Position numbers and translations under genes: made by a program. DNA of 64,000 nucleotides, from the NCBI GenBank assembly GCA_963744005.1, contig CAVURU010000003.1, forward strand, positions 2,170,001-2,234,000, in the 5' to 3' direction. This document shows, in pieces, positions 1 to 8,693 of the stretch (positions are counted from its first letter, which is position 1; each line of letters starts with the position of its first letter). This DNA comes from Palsa-504 sp963744005 (GTDB taxonomy: Bacteria; Actinomycetota; Actinomycetes; Streptosporangiales; Streptosporangiaceae). The notes below the pieces were generated by a model. It was not told the DNA's origin, did no database searches, and worked only from the letters and a program-made list of their open reading frames with translations.

Positions 1-873
1 GTTGTTACGCAGGTCCTTGGCCCGCTCGGCGGTGGTGAACACGAAGGCGCACGCGTTGTGGATCGGGATGTCGTTGTCGTACAGGTTGGCCGGCTCGGCC
101 ACCCAGCGCGACTCCAGGTACTCCTCGGTGGTCAGCGGGTTGTTGCGGTGCTGATACCAGTAGCCCTCGGGGAACTTCAGCCCGTTGGCCCGGGAGTTGA
201 CCACGAACGGCGCCATCATGTCGTGGGTCTTGTTGTACTTGTGCATGTACCGCTGGAAGTGCGTCGCGGTGCCGTACACGGGCGGGCCGGCCAGGGCGGC
301 GTACTTGCCGGGGCCGGACACGGTGTCCTGCGCCGCGGCGCCGCGCTGACCGTAACGGCCCGGGATGTTGTGCCAGGCCTTCACGGCGACGACGGTCTGG
401 CCCATGCCGCTGCCGACCGCCTCGATGGCCGACACCGCGGTCATCGACATGCAGATCGACGCGTTGATGGTGAACTTCAGGCCGGTCAGCTCGGGCATGT
501 TCTTGACCAGCCACTCGGGGCTGAGCTTGATCAGGCCGTCGAACGGGTCGGAGGTGTTCTCGAACGCGTCCAGGAAGTCCTGCGGGACCGGCTCGCCCTC
601 CGGCCAGAACGCGCCGGTGGTGGTGCTCGGCTCGAGCACCAGGCCGTCCACGTCGGCCGGGTTGACGCCGGCGTCCTCGATGGCCCGGCGGATGGCCAGG
701 ATGGCCCAGGCGCCGATGGCCTTCTGCGGGTCGCCGTCCCAGCGGCGCAGCGTGGGCGAGAACCCGACGCCGACCGCGGCGACCTGGCCCTTGTGCGCCC
801 ACTGGCCGAGGCCGTCGGAGGCCCGGTACAGGCCGAGCGCGCCGGCGTTGGTGTGAATGGTGGGGGCGGTCAT
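1..873 (-). CDS. SCP-x-type thiolase (lipid-transfer/acetyl-CoA acetyltransferase family), 3' end outside the window
   Basis: The frame is open from the ATG at 873 to the left edge, so about 290 N-terminal residues are visible and the C-terminus is missing. A GAGAGGA Shine-Dalgarno sits 8 bases upstream. The protein carries the thiolase-fold N-terminus and a nucleophile region NASICMSMTAVSAIE, with the probable catalytic cysteine at residue 141; sterol-carrier-type thiolases have the same arrangement. Such enzymes cleave 3-ketoacyl-CoA, often with branched or ring-derived side chains. The next gene on the same strand encodes a DUF35 OB-fold protein, a common partner of this thiolase class. 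The substrate cannot be read from the sequence. Confidence 0.82.
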   Translation of the reverse strand, partial: MTAPTIHTNAGALGLYRASDGLGQWAHKGQVAAVGVGFSPTLRRWDGDPQKAIGAWAILAIRRAIEDAGVNPADVDGLVLEPSTTTGAFWPEGEPVPQDFLDAFENTSDPFDGLIKLSPEWLVKNMPELTGLKFTINASICMSMTAVSAIEAVGSGMGQTVVAVKAWHNIPGRYGQRGAAAQDTVSGPGKYAALAGPPVYGTATHFQRYMHKYNKTHDMMAPFVVNSRANGLKFPEGYWYQHRNNPLTTEEYLESRWVAEPANLYDNDIPIHNACAFVFTTAERAKDLRNN

Positions 874-913
874 GAGCTCTGTCCTCTCATCGGTAGCTCG
901 TCAACGCTGAGCG

Positions 914-1330
914 CTACTTGACGACGTTCCACTCGGGCACCTTCTGCCCGGTGGCCTGAGTCGCCTCGAAGGTGAGCTTCACCTTGCCGCCGATCGGCAC
1001 GTCACCCGGGGCCTGCCCGGGCAGGTGCGACAGGAAGTTGATACCGGGGGCGGTGTCCAGCTCGATGACCGCGCAGTTGAACGGCTGGTCGGCCTGCAGC
1101 GCGGCGATCGGGGTGTCGTACACCACCGCGTAGCTGTAGATCGTCCCGGAACCGTCGTTCTCGCGCCACTCCAGGTTGTCGGCCGAGCCGCACGGCCCGG
1201 CGCACACCGGCTCCGGCGGGTACTGCCAGCGGTCGTCGACCGTGCAGTACTGGATGACGAGCTTGTCTTGGTTGGCGGCGTCGTAGAAGGGCCTGTCCAG
1301 GTCGTCAGGGACCGGTGACTGCTTCGGCAT
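914..1330 (-). CDS. DUF35 Zn-ribbon/OB-fold protein, thiolase partner
   Basis: A protein of 138 residues with an N-terminal rubredoxin-like zinc ribbon and a C-terminal OB fold (GTIYSYAVVYDTP followed by a run of beta strands). DUF35 proteins bind acyl-CoA and form complexes with SCP-x-type thiolases, and this gene lies 40 bp upstream of one on the same strand. Only part of the usual zinc cysteines are obvious (YC near residue 29, and CAGPC near residue 44). I prefer the ATG at 1330 because AAAGGGATGGA lies at normal spacing before it; ATGs at 1336 and 1345 are in frame but have the ribosome site on top of or inside them. Confidence 0.75.
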   Translation of the reverse strand: MPKQSPVPDDLDRPFYDAANQDKLVIQYCTVDDRWQYPPEPVCAGPCGSADNLEWRENDGSGTIYSYAVVYDTPIAALQADQPFNCAVIELDTAPGINFLSHLPGQAPGDVPIGGKVKLTFEATQATGQKVPEWNVVK

Positions 1331-1717
1331 TTCCATCCCTTTCATCGCAGGTGATAATGAGCGGATCCAAGGACGGGTGCACAGCCTGGCTGGTGACCGA
1401 ACGCTAAGCGGCGCTCACGCGTTATAACCGACCAGCGCCAGGAATGGCTTCCTACCCACCGTCACCGTTGAGACGGGCCAGTGACGTTTTCCTGCGCCGC
1501 CGCATGGTTCGCGGGCCGATAACCAGCAGCGAGAAACCCGTCATCTAGCAGGTGGACCATGGAACCCTCCATCGCCGTCATCCTCCGACACGGCACATTG
1601 TCTTGTCAAGATGCAGTCCGTCTAGTCAATCGCTCAAAAGGCAGGGTAGATTTTGCAGGTAGAGCAGGGAAGACAGTGCGCACGTCTGCGGTTCGCGGGT
1701 AAGGAGAGCATGGTCGA
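1331..1717. promoter_or_regulatory. Divergent promoter region between the thiolase pair and the hydroxylase operon
   Basis: This gap of nearly 390 bp separates the leftward thiolase/DUF35 pair from the rightward molybdenum-hydroxylase operon, so it should hold both promoters. It is less GC-rich than its flanks. The clearest structure is the perfect palindrome TCTTGTCAAGA at 1601-1611, a plausible operator half-pair. The motif TTGTCAAG there resembles the TTGTCAAT core of the block shared by 9011-9039 and 24246-24274, but the similarity is too short to claim the same regulator. No gene is apparent. Confidence 0.5.
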
Positions 1718-2587
1718 ATGAAAGCTGCCCCGTTCGGTTATCACACCCCAGAGAGCGTTGATGAAGCGGTGTCCGTGCTCGGGGAATTCTCCGGCGAGGC
1801 CAAGGTGCTGGCGGGCGGGCAGAGCCTGGTCCCCATGCTGGCCCTGCGGCTGTCCCGGCCCGAGCACCTGGTGGACATCAACTACATCCCCGAGCTGAGC
1901 GAGGTCTGGGCCAAGAACGGCACTCTGGCCGTCGGGGCAATGACCAGGCACGTCAGCCTGATGCACGACCCGCTGATCGCCGACACCGTGCCGCTGCTGG
2001 CTAAGGCGGCCCCGCACATCGGGCACTTCCAGATCCGCAACCGCGGCACCGTCGGCGGCTCGACCGCGCACGCCGACTCGGCCGCCGAGCTGCCCTGCGT
2101 GGCCCGGGCCCTGGACGCCGAGTTCGAGGTCAGGGGGCCGAACGGAACCCGGCGGATACCGGCCGCGGAATTCTTCGTGACCACGTTCGTGACCACGTTG
2201 GAACCGGACGAGATGGTGGTGGCCGTCCACTTCCCGATCTGGGGTCCGAACGCGGGCTTCGCGGTGGCGGAAACGGCCCGCAGGCACGGGGACTTCGCGC
2301 TGGCTGGCGCGGTCTGCGGCATCGAGGTCGAGCGCGGCCGGATCAGCAAGGCGGCCATCTCGCTGATCGGCATGGGCAGCATCCCGGTCCGCAGTGACGC
2401 CGCGGAGCGCGAGCTGACCGGGGCCAGCGCGGACAGCCTGGATCTGGCGGAGATCAGCAGGATCGCGGTGGCGGACACCGATCCGCCTGCCGACGTGCAC
2501 GCCGGTACCCGGTACCGGAAGAAGGTCGGAGCCACCATGGTCGAGCGGGCTCTGTCGGAGGCTATCAAGGAGGCAAGCAATGCCTGA
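1718..2587 (+). CDS. Molybdenum hydroxylase FAD-binding (medium) subunit
   Basis: A 289-residue member of the xanthine dehydrogenase/CO dehydrogenase medium-subunit family. It has the two FAD-pyrophosphate motifs expected: AGGQSLVPMLALR near residue 32 and TVGGSTAHADSAAELPC near residue 112. The subunit takes electrons from the 2Fe-2S subunit and passes them on through FAD. The stop overlaps the next start by 8 bp, so it is translated with the 2Fe-2S subunit. The ATG at 1718 has AAGGAGA 8 bases upstream; the same ribosome site also precedes a three-codon ORF (ATG-GTC-GAA-TGA, 1710-1721) whose stop overlaps this start. No cox-type maturation genes are nearby. Confidence 0.88.
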   Translation: MKAAPFGYHTPESVDEAVSVLGEFSGEAKVLAGGQSLVPMLALRLSRPEHLVDINYIPELSEVWAKNGTLAVGAMTRHVSLMHDPLIADTVPLLAKAAPHIGHFQIRNRGTVGGSTAHADSAAELPCVARALDAEFEVRGPNGTRRIPAAEFFVTTFVTTLEPDEMVVAVHFPIWGPNAGFAVAETARRHGDFALAGAVCGIEVERGRISKAAISLIGMGSIPVRSDAAERELTGASADSLDLAEISRIAVADTDPPADVHAGTRYRKKVGATMVERALSEAIKEASNA

Positions 2588-3110
2588 GGTGACCACGGCG
2601 GACGAAGCCGGCACCGAGGTCGAGGTCAGCCTGACCGTCAACGGCGTCCCGCGCAAGATGCGGGTCGAGCCGAGGAAGACACTGTGCGACGCGCTGCGCG
2701 ACGACCTGCGGCTGACCGGCACGCACGTGGGCTGCGAGCACGGCGTGTGCGGGGCCTGCACGGTGCAGATGGACGGCGAGGCGGTGCGGTCCTGCCTGAT
2801 GTTCGCGGTCCAGGCCCGGGACACCGAGATCGTGACCATCGAGGGACTGGCCGAGGGCGAGGACGAGCTCTCCCCCGTGCAGCGCGCGTTCCGTGAGCAC
2901 CACGGCCTGCAGTGCGGCTTCTGCACGCCGGGGTTCATCATGTCGGTGACCTCGTTCCTGCGGGACAATCCCGATCCGACCGACGAGGAACTCCGGGACG
3001 GGCTGTCGGGCAACCTGTGCCGGTGCACCGGCTACCAGGGCATCATCAAGGCGGCCAAGACCGCGGCCGCGGAAATCCGTCAGCAGCACGCTGACAGCCC
3101 GTGGGAATAA
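2580..3110 (+). CDS. Molybdenum hydroxylase 2Fe-2S (small) subunit
   Basis: A 176-residue two-cluster ferredoxin-like subunit. The plant-type [2Fe-2S] motif CEHGVCGACTVQMDG lies near residue 55, and the C-terminal [2Fe-2S] domain has QCGFCTPGFIMS and NLCRCTGY. These relay electrons from the molybdopterin centre of the large subunit to FAD. A strong AGGAGG precedes the ATG, which lies inside the end of the FAD-subunit gene. The large-subunit gene follows after 20 bp. This one small subunit apparently has to serve two different large subunits. Confidence 0.9.
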   Translation: MPEVTTADEAGTEVEVSLTVNGVPRKMRVEPRKTLCDALRDDLRLTGTHVGCEHGVCGACTVQMDGEAVRSCLMFAVQARDTEIVTIEGLAEGEDELSPVQRAFREHHGLQCGFCTPGFIMSVTSFLRDNPDPTDEELRDGLSGNLCRCTGYQGIIKAAKTAAAEIRQQHADSPWE

Positions 3111-3130
3111 GCAGGGGAAGGGCCTAGTAC

Positions 3131-5491
3131 ATGAGCACGGACACTGAGCCGGTCAGCCTGCCGTCCGGGGTCGCGGCGCGGTTCGTCGGGCAGCGGATGC
3201 CGCGGACCGAAGACCAGCGGATGATCACCGGGCACGGCCGGTACATCGACGACCTCGACAAGCCGGGTATGCTGCACGCCGCGTTCGTGCGCAGCCAGGC
3301 GGCGGCGGGCAAGATCACCGGCATCGACACCACCGAGGCCCGGCAGATGCCGGGCGTCTTCGCGGTGCTGACCGGGGCCGACGTCAACCCGAGAGTTAAC
3401 GTGACCAACGCCCCGGGCGACAACACGCCCCGGAACGTGCTGGCCGAGACGGACGTGCGGTTCGTCGGCGACCCGATCGCCATCGTGCTGGCCGAGTCCC
3501 GGTACCTGGCCGAGGACGCGGCCGAGCTGGTCAGCGTGGACATCGAGCCGGGCCAGGCGGTGGTAACGGCCGAGCAGGCGCTGGCCGAGGGTGCCCCGCT
3601 GGTGCACGCCGAGCTGCCGGACAACGCCGCGGGCGTGCTGCCAGCGGCGGAGAACGCCGAGCTGGACGCGATCTTCGAGAACGCGCCGCACGTGTTCACC
3701 GAGACGTTCGCCCAGCACCGGTACGTGAACGTGCCGATGGAGACCCGCGGCCTGGTGGCCGAGTGGGACGTGGGGGCCAAGCGGCTCGAGGTGGTCCTGG
3801 CCTGCCAGGGCGTGCACGACGTGCGGGCCTTCTACGCCGCCATGCTGGGCCTGCCCGCCGACAGCATCCGGGTCACCATGGGCGATGTGGGCGGATCGTT
3901 CGGCCAGAAGGCCTTCCCGACCCGGGACGAGCAGGCCATCGTGGCCGCGGCCATGATCGTGGGCGACCGGCCCATCAAGTGGATCGAGGACCGGGCCGAG
4001 AACCTGATCAGCGCCGGGCACGCCCGGCAGGAGTCGCTGAAGATCACCGCGGCCACCGACGAGAACGGCGTGCTGCTGGCGGGCAAGGCGCACCACACCG
4101 AGAACGTGGGTTCGTTCCCGACCGGGAGCAACGGCCAGATGGCGGGCCTGTCGTCGCTGGTCTTCCCCGGGCCTTATCACTGGTCCGGGCCGGGCTCGGT
4201 GGCCTACACCGGCCAGGCGGCCTACACCAATACGTGCGGGCAGTGCGCGTACCGCGGCCCGTGGATGATGGAGACCACCGGCCGGGAGCAGATGATGGAC
4301 GTCATCGCGCACCGGCTGGGCATCGACCCGCTGGAGTTCCGCCGGCGCAACGTGCTGTCCCGCTCCGAGCTGCCCTACACCAACCCGATGACCCTGGTCT
4401 ACGACGGGGTCAGCCCGGAGGAGTGCCTGGAGCAGGCGACCAAGCTGGTCGGCTACGACCAGTTCCGTAAGGAGCAGAAGCGAGCCCGGGCCAAGGGGCG
4501 CCTGCTGGGCATGGGCCTGTCGCTGTACATCGAGCCGCAGCCCTCCGGCGGGCAGGGCGGCTCGGCCGCGGCCACCATCCGGATCGAGCCCAGCGGCAAG
4601 ATCAACGTGTACATGGGCACCGGCAGCCACGGCCAGGGCATCGAGACGACGATGACCCAGATCGTGGCCGACGAGATGGGCGTGAAGATCGAGGACGTGC
4701 ACTACGTCCAGGGCGACACGGACTCCACCCCGTACGGCTTCCTGACCGGCGGCAGCCTGACCGCCGGGGTGGTCGGCGGGGCCGCGCACCTGGCCGGGGT
4801 GGCCATGAAGGAACGGGTGCTGGCCGTGGCCGGGCAGATGATGGAAATCGACCCGGGCGACCTGGAGATGACCGACAGCGTGGCCCGGATCAAGGGCGAC
4901 CCGGAAGGCAAGAGCCTGTCCATGGCCGAGATCGCCGCGGCCGCGTACCTGCTCAACCCGGCCGCGCTGCCGCCCGGCGCCGAGCTCGGCCTGGAGATCT
5001 CCAAGCGGTACCACGCTCCGACCTGGATGTTCTCCAACGCCTGCCACGCGGTGCAGGTCGAGGTCGACCGGGAGACCGGCATGGTGCACATCCTGCGCTA
5101 CGTCATCTCCGAGGACTGCGGCGAGATGATCAACCCCAACATCGTGGAGGGGCAGATCGCGGGCGGCGTGGCGCAGGCCATCGGCGGCGTGTTCTACGAG
5201 CACTTCCGCTACGACGACGCAGGCAACCCGACCACCACCACGTTCATGGACTACCTGCTGCCCACCGCGGCCGAGGTCCCGGACCTGGAGTACGGGCACG
5301 TGGTCACCCCGGCGCTGAGCCCGGGCGGGCACAAGGGGCTGGGCGAGGGCGGCGCCATCGCCGGCCCGGCCGCGCTGCTGAACGCGGTCCGGGACGCGCT
5401 GTACCCGCTCGGCATCGAGTTCTTCGACCAGCCGCTGTCGCCGGACCACATCCTGGAGCTCATCGAGGAAGCCGAGGCCAAGCAGAAGTGA
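3131..5491 (+). CDS. Molybdenum hydroxylase molybdopterin-binding (large) subunit, copy 1
   Basis: A 786-residue large subunit of the xanthine dehydrogenase family, the site of substrate hydroxylation. Visible landmarks are GDVGGSFGQKA (cofactor loop), AYRGPWMMET (active-site loop), GSHGQGIETT, and near the C-terminus HKGLGEGGAI with the catalytic glutamate. The loop reads AYRGPW, not the AYRCSFR of form I CO dehydrogenase or the AYRGAGR of form II, so CO is not the expected substrate; a ring or aldehyde carbon is more likely. It closes the FAD/2Fe-2S/large operon and is followed by a strong hairpin before a second large-subunit gene. Confidence 0.88.
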   Translation: MSTDTEPVSLPSGVAARFVGQRMPRTEDQRMITGHGRYIDDLDKPGMLHAAFVRSQAAAGKITGIDTTEARQMPGVFAVLTGADVNPRVNVTNAPGDNTPRNVLAETDVRFVGDPIAIVLAESRYLAEDAAELVSVDIEPGQAVVTAEQALAEGAPLVHAELPDNAAGVLPAAENAELDAIFENAPHVFTETFAQHRYVNVPMETRGLVAEWDVGAKRLEVVLACQGVHDVRAFYAAMLGLPADSIRVTMGDVGGSFGQKAFPTRDEQAIVAAAMIVGDRPIKWIEDRAENLISAGHARQESLKITAATDENGVLLAGKAHHTENVGSFPTGSNGQMAGLSSLVFPGPYHWSGPGSVAYTGQAAYTNTCGQCAYRGPWMMETTGREQMMDVIAHRLGIDPLEFRRRNVLSRSELPYTNPMTLVYDGVSPEECLEQATKLVGYDQFRKEQKRARAKGRLLGMGLSLYIEPQPSGGQGGSAAATIRIEPSGKINVYMGTGSHGQGIETTMTQIVADEMGVKIEDVHYVQGDTDSTPYGFLTGGSLTAGVVGGAAHLAGVAMKERVLAVAGQMMEIDPGDLEMTDSVARIKGDPEGKSLSMAEIAAAAYLLNPAALPPGAELGLEISKRYHAPTWMFSNACHAVQVEVDRETGMVHILRYVISEDCGEMINPNIVEGQIAGGVAQAIGGVFYEHFRYDDAGNPTTTTFMDYLLPTAAEVPDLEYGHVVTPALSPGGHKGLGEGGAIAGPAALLNAVRDALYPLGIEFFDQPLSPDHILELIEEAEAKQK

Positions 5492-5512
5492 GCTGAACGC
5501 TCAGTGATTTAA

Positions 5513-5541
5513 GCTCTGGGCCGGCCGGGCCGGCCCAGAGC
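5513..5541 (+). terminator. Perfect 13-bp hairpin between the two large-subunit genes
   Basis: GCTCTGGGCCGGC and its exact complement flank a 3-base loop, giving a very stable GC-rich stem 22 bases after the first large-subunit stop. There is no T-run, so it may be a rho-assisted terminator, an attenuator or a 3'-end stabiliser. It could make the second large subunit less expressed than, or independent of, the first. Confidence 0.6.
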
Positions 5542-5586
5542 GGCAGTCAGCGCGCAGCGCCGCGCGGCCGGGTGAAGGAGACCACC

Positions 5587-7959
5587 ATGAGCACGAGCAC
5601 CGATCCGGCCGCGATGTTCTCCGGTGGCGCGAGCGCCGCCCGGTGGGTCGGCCAGCGGATGCCGCGGCTGGAAGACCAGCGGATGATCACCGGGCACGGC
5701 CGGTACCTGGACGACCTGCAGAAGTCCGGGCTGGCGCACGCCGCGTTCGTGCGCAGCACGGTGGCCCGGGGCCGGATCACCGGGCTGGACGTCAGCGAGG
5801 CGCGGCGGGCCCCGGGCGTGATCGCGGTGCTGACCGCGGCCGAGGTGAACGCGCGGGTCCAGCCGGTGCCGCGGGCGCCGGTCGACCAGACCCCGCGGCG
5901 GGTGCTGGCCGAGGGCGACGTCCGGTTCGTGGGCGAGCCGATCGCCATCGTGCTGGCCGAGTCGCGCTACCTGGCCGAGGACGCGGCCGAGCTGGTGGCG
6001 GTGGACATCGCCCCGGAGGACGCGGTGGTGACCGCGGCCGACGCGCTGGCCGAGGGCAGCCCGAAGGTGCACCCGGAGCTGCCGGACAACCTGTCCGGCA
6101 CGCTGCCGGCCAAGGACGCCGAGGGGCTGGACGGCCTGCTGGCCGACGCGCCGCACGTGTTCAGCCAGACGTTCACCCAGCACCGGTACGTGTGCGTGCC
6201 GATGGAGACCCGGGGCGTGATCGCCGAGTGGGATGAGTGGGCACGGCGCCTCGAGGTGACCATCTCCGGCCAGGGCGTGCACGACCAGCGGCTGCTGTAC
6301 TCCCGGATGCTGGGCATCCCCGAGGATCAGATCCGGGTGGTCATGGGCGATGTGGGCGGATCGTTCGGCCAGAAGGCCTTCTCCACCCGGGAAGACCAGG
6401 CGGTCGTGGTGGCGGCCATGATCCTGGGCGGCCGGCCGGTGAAGTGGGTCGAGGACCGGGCCGAGAACCTGATCAGCGGCGGGCACGCCCGCGAGGAGTC
6501 GCTGGAGATCATCGCGGCGACCGACGAGAACGGCGTGCTGCTGGCGGGCCGGGCGCACCACATCGAGAACGTCGGCGCGTACCCGATGGTGGCCAACGGC
6601 CAGATGGCCGGGTCGGCGTCGGTGATGTTCCCCGGCCCGTACCGCTGGTCCGGGCCGGGCTCGGTGGCCTACAGCGGGCAGGCGGTGTACACCAACACCT
6701 GCGGCCTGTGCGCCTACCGGGGCCCGTGGATGATGGAGACCACCGGCCGGGAGCAGATGGTCGACGTCATCGCGCAGAAGCTGGGCATCGACCCGCTGGA
6801 GTTCCGCCGCCGCAACGTGATCTCCCGGGACGAGCTGCCCTTCACCAGCGCGACCTCGGTGCCGTATGACGCGGTCAGCCCGGCGGAGTGCCTGGAGCAG
6901 GCGGCCGAGCTGATCGGCTACGACCAGTTCCGCAAGGAGCAGGAAGAGGCGCGGGCCGACGGCCGGCTGCTGGGCATCGGGCTGTCCCTGTACATCGAGC
7001 CGCAGCGCGGGATGGGCCCGGGCGGCTCGTACGGGGCCACCATCCGGATCGAGCCCAGCGGCACGATCAACCTCTACATGGGCACCGGCAATCACGGGCA
7101 GAGCATCGAGACCACGATGGTCCAGATCGTGGCCGACGAGATGGGCGTCAACGTCGACGACGTGCATTTCATCCAGGCCGACACCGACGCCGTCCAGTAC
7201 GGCGCGCTGACCGGCGGGAGCCGGACGGCGGGCGTGGCGGGCGGGGTGGCGCACGAGGCGGGCGCGGCCATGAAGGAGCGGGTGCTGGCCGTGGCCGGGC
7301 AGATGCTGGAGATCGACCCGGGCGACCTGGAGATGTCCGGCAGCGTGGCGCACATCAAGGGCGACCCCGAAGGGCAGAGCCTGTCGATGGCCGAGATCGC
7401 CGCGGCCGCCTACCTGCTCAACCCGGCCGCGCTGCCGCCCGGCGCCGAGCTCGGCCTGGAACTGACCCAGCGGTACCACGCGCCGGCCTGGATGTTCTCC
7501 AACGCCTGCCACGCGGTGACCGTCGAGATCGACCGCGACACCGGCATGGTGCACATCCTGCGCTACGTCATCTCCGAGGACTGCGGCGAGATGATCAACC
7601 CCAACGTGGTCGAGGGGCAGACGGCAGGCGGGGTGGTGCAGGGCATCGGCGGCGTGCTGTACGAGCACTTCCGCTACGACGACGCGGGCAACCCGACCAC
7701 CACCACGTTCATGGACTACCTGCTGCCCACCGCGGCCGAGGTCCCGGACCTGGAGTACGGGCACGTCATCACCCCGGCGCTGACCCCGGGCGGGCACAAG
7801 GGGCTGGGCGAGGGCGGCGCCATCGCCGCGCCCGCGGCGATGCTGAACGCGGTCCGCGACGCGCTGGCCCCGCTCGGCATCTCGGTCACCGATCAGCCCA
7901 TGTCACCGGACCGCATCATCGAGCTCATCGAGGAAGCCGAGCTATCCCGCGGCGTCTGA
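5587..7959 (+). CDS. Molybdenum hydroxylase molybdopterin-binding (large) subunit, copy 2
   Basis: A 790-residue paralogue of the preceding gene, collinear from end to end and with long identical stretches, for example around GDVGGSFGQKAFSTRE, AYRGPWMMET and HKGLGEGGAI. The catalytic glutamate and cofactor loops are kept. Differences cluster in the N-terminal 200 residues and around GSYGATIRIE/SIETT, where substrate specificity could differ. The ATG at 5587 has GAAGGAG at correct spacing; an in-frame GTG at 5572 is less likely. No second FAD or Fe-S gene follows, so both large subunits probably share those at 1718-3110. It ends 29 bp before the convergent TetR gene. Confidence 0.87.
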   Translation: MSTSTDPAAMFSGGASAARWVGQRMPRLEDQRMITGHGRYLDDLQKSGLAHAAFVRSTVARGRITGLDVSEARRAPGVIAVLTAAEVNARVQPVPRAPVDQTPRRVLAEGDVRFVGEPIAIVLAESRYLAEDAAELVAVDIAPEDAVVTAADALAEGSPKVHPELPDNLSGTLPAKDAEGLDGLLADAPHVFSQTFTQHRYVCVPMETRGVIAEWDEWARRLEVTISGQGVHDQRLLYSRMLGIPEDQIRVVMGDVGGSFGQKAFSTREDQAVVVAAMILGGRPVKWVEDRAENLISGGHAREESLEIIAATDENGVLLAGRAHHIENVGAYPMVANGQMAGSASVMFPGPYRWSGPGSVAYSGQAVYTNTCGLCAYRGPWMMETTGREQMVDVIAQKLGIDPLEFRRRNVISRDELPFTSATSVPYDAVSPAECLEQAAELIGYDQFRKEQEEARADGRLLGIGLSLYIEPQRGMGPGGSYGATIRIEPSGTINLYMGTGNHGQSIETTMVQIVADEMGVNVDDVHFIQADTDAVQYGALTGGSRTAGVAGGVAHEAGAAMKERVLAVAGQMLEIDPGDLEMSGSVAHIKGDPEGQSLSMAEIAAAAYLLNPAALPPGAELGLELTQRYHAPAWMFSNACHAVTVEIDRDTGMVHILRYVISEDCGEMINPNVVEGQTAGGVVQGIGGVLYEHFRYDDAGNPTTTTFMDYLLPTAAEVPDLEYGHVITPALTPGGHKGLGEGGAIAAPAAMLNAVRDALAPLGISVTDQPMSPDRIIELIEEAELSRGV

Positions 7960-7988
7960 CGGCGACGGGTGAGGCGGCTTGCCGGGGC

Positions 7989-8693
7989 TCAGGCCGAGGG
8001 CAGCTCGGGGAACTCGGGCCCGGCCAGCTGGCCGGTGAGGGCGTCCGGGGAGTCCAGCGCGGTGGCCCAGATCTCGCTCAGCACCTTGAGCAGATCCGTG
8101 TCCTCCATGCGCAGGACATGGCTGGAGTGGGCCAGGATAAAAGTGTGCGCGGTCATATGCGTCAGCAAGACCAGCTTGAGCCAGGCGCTTTCCCGTTGCC
8201 ACGGCGGGCGCGAGCCGAGATACCTCGGAACGTGGCTGCGATGCGGAGTGGGCAAGTAGGGCGCTGAGGGCTCGGTAACGAGCATCTCCTCCCACATTCT
8301 CAGCACCACGATATTCTCCTGGTGCGAAGCCCAGACGCTGGTTAGCCACGGCCGGAGAATTTCCGCTGATACTTTTCCGTCCGTTTCAGCGAGGAGGTCG
8401 TCAAGCTCTTTCCAGCGGTCGGCCAGCGGAGGATAAACGCTCTCGGTAATGGACAAGGCAAGTTCGGACTTGCTCTTGAAATGCAGATAAAATGTGGCCC
8501 GCGCCACTCCGGCCTCGGCGGAAATCTCCTCCACCGTAGAGGCGGTGTAACCGCGCTCACGGAAAATGCGCAGAGCAGATTCCTGCAACCGCTGCCTGGT
8601 CAGCAGCCGCTGGTCGTCCCGGATTGACCTGCGGCGCTTCGGCGTCTTCTTACCGGCGTCCACAACGTCGTAGTATATCTCCTCGTCATTCAC
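7989..8693 (-). CDS. TetR/AcrR family transcriptional regulator
   Basis: About 234 residues. The N-terminal helix-turn-helix is typical of TetR: RQRLQESALRIFRERGYTAS, then TVEEISAEAGVARATFYLHF, then KSKSELA. The C-terminal helical domain should bind a small ligand, often an acyl-CoA in catabolic clusters. I chose the GTG at 8693 (VNDEEIYYD); the frame is open further upstream but that part is low-complexity Arg/Pro and does not look coded. The gene is divergent from the CoA-transferase at 9074, and the conserved block at 8986-9039 lies between them, so this protein is the first candidate to bind it. Confidence 0.85.
   Translation of the reverse strand: MNDEEIYYDVVDAGKKTPKRRRSIRDDQRLLTRQRLQESALRIFRERGYTASTVEEISAEAGVARATFYLHFKSKSELALSITESVYPPLADRWKELDDLLAETDGKVSAEILRPWLTSVWASHQENIVVLRMWEEMLVTEPSAPYLPTPHRSHVPRYLGSRPPWQRESAWLKLVLLTHMTAHTFILAHSSHVLRMEDTDLLKVLSEIWATALDSPDALTGQLAGPEFPELPSA

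Noticed and set aside
1718..5491. Carbon monoxide dehydrogenase operon coxMSL
   Set aside because: Subunit order fits, but the active-site loop is AYRGPW and not AYRCSFR, and no coxD/E/F/G maturation genes are present.
5509..7797. Very long open frames antisense to the two large-subunit genes (also at 3080-5449, 9089-11296 and 60919-63159)
   Set aside because: They mirror the third-codon GC bias of the real genes, are rich in Arg/Gly/Pro/His, show no domain, and lack ribosome sites.
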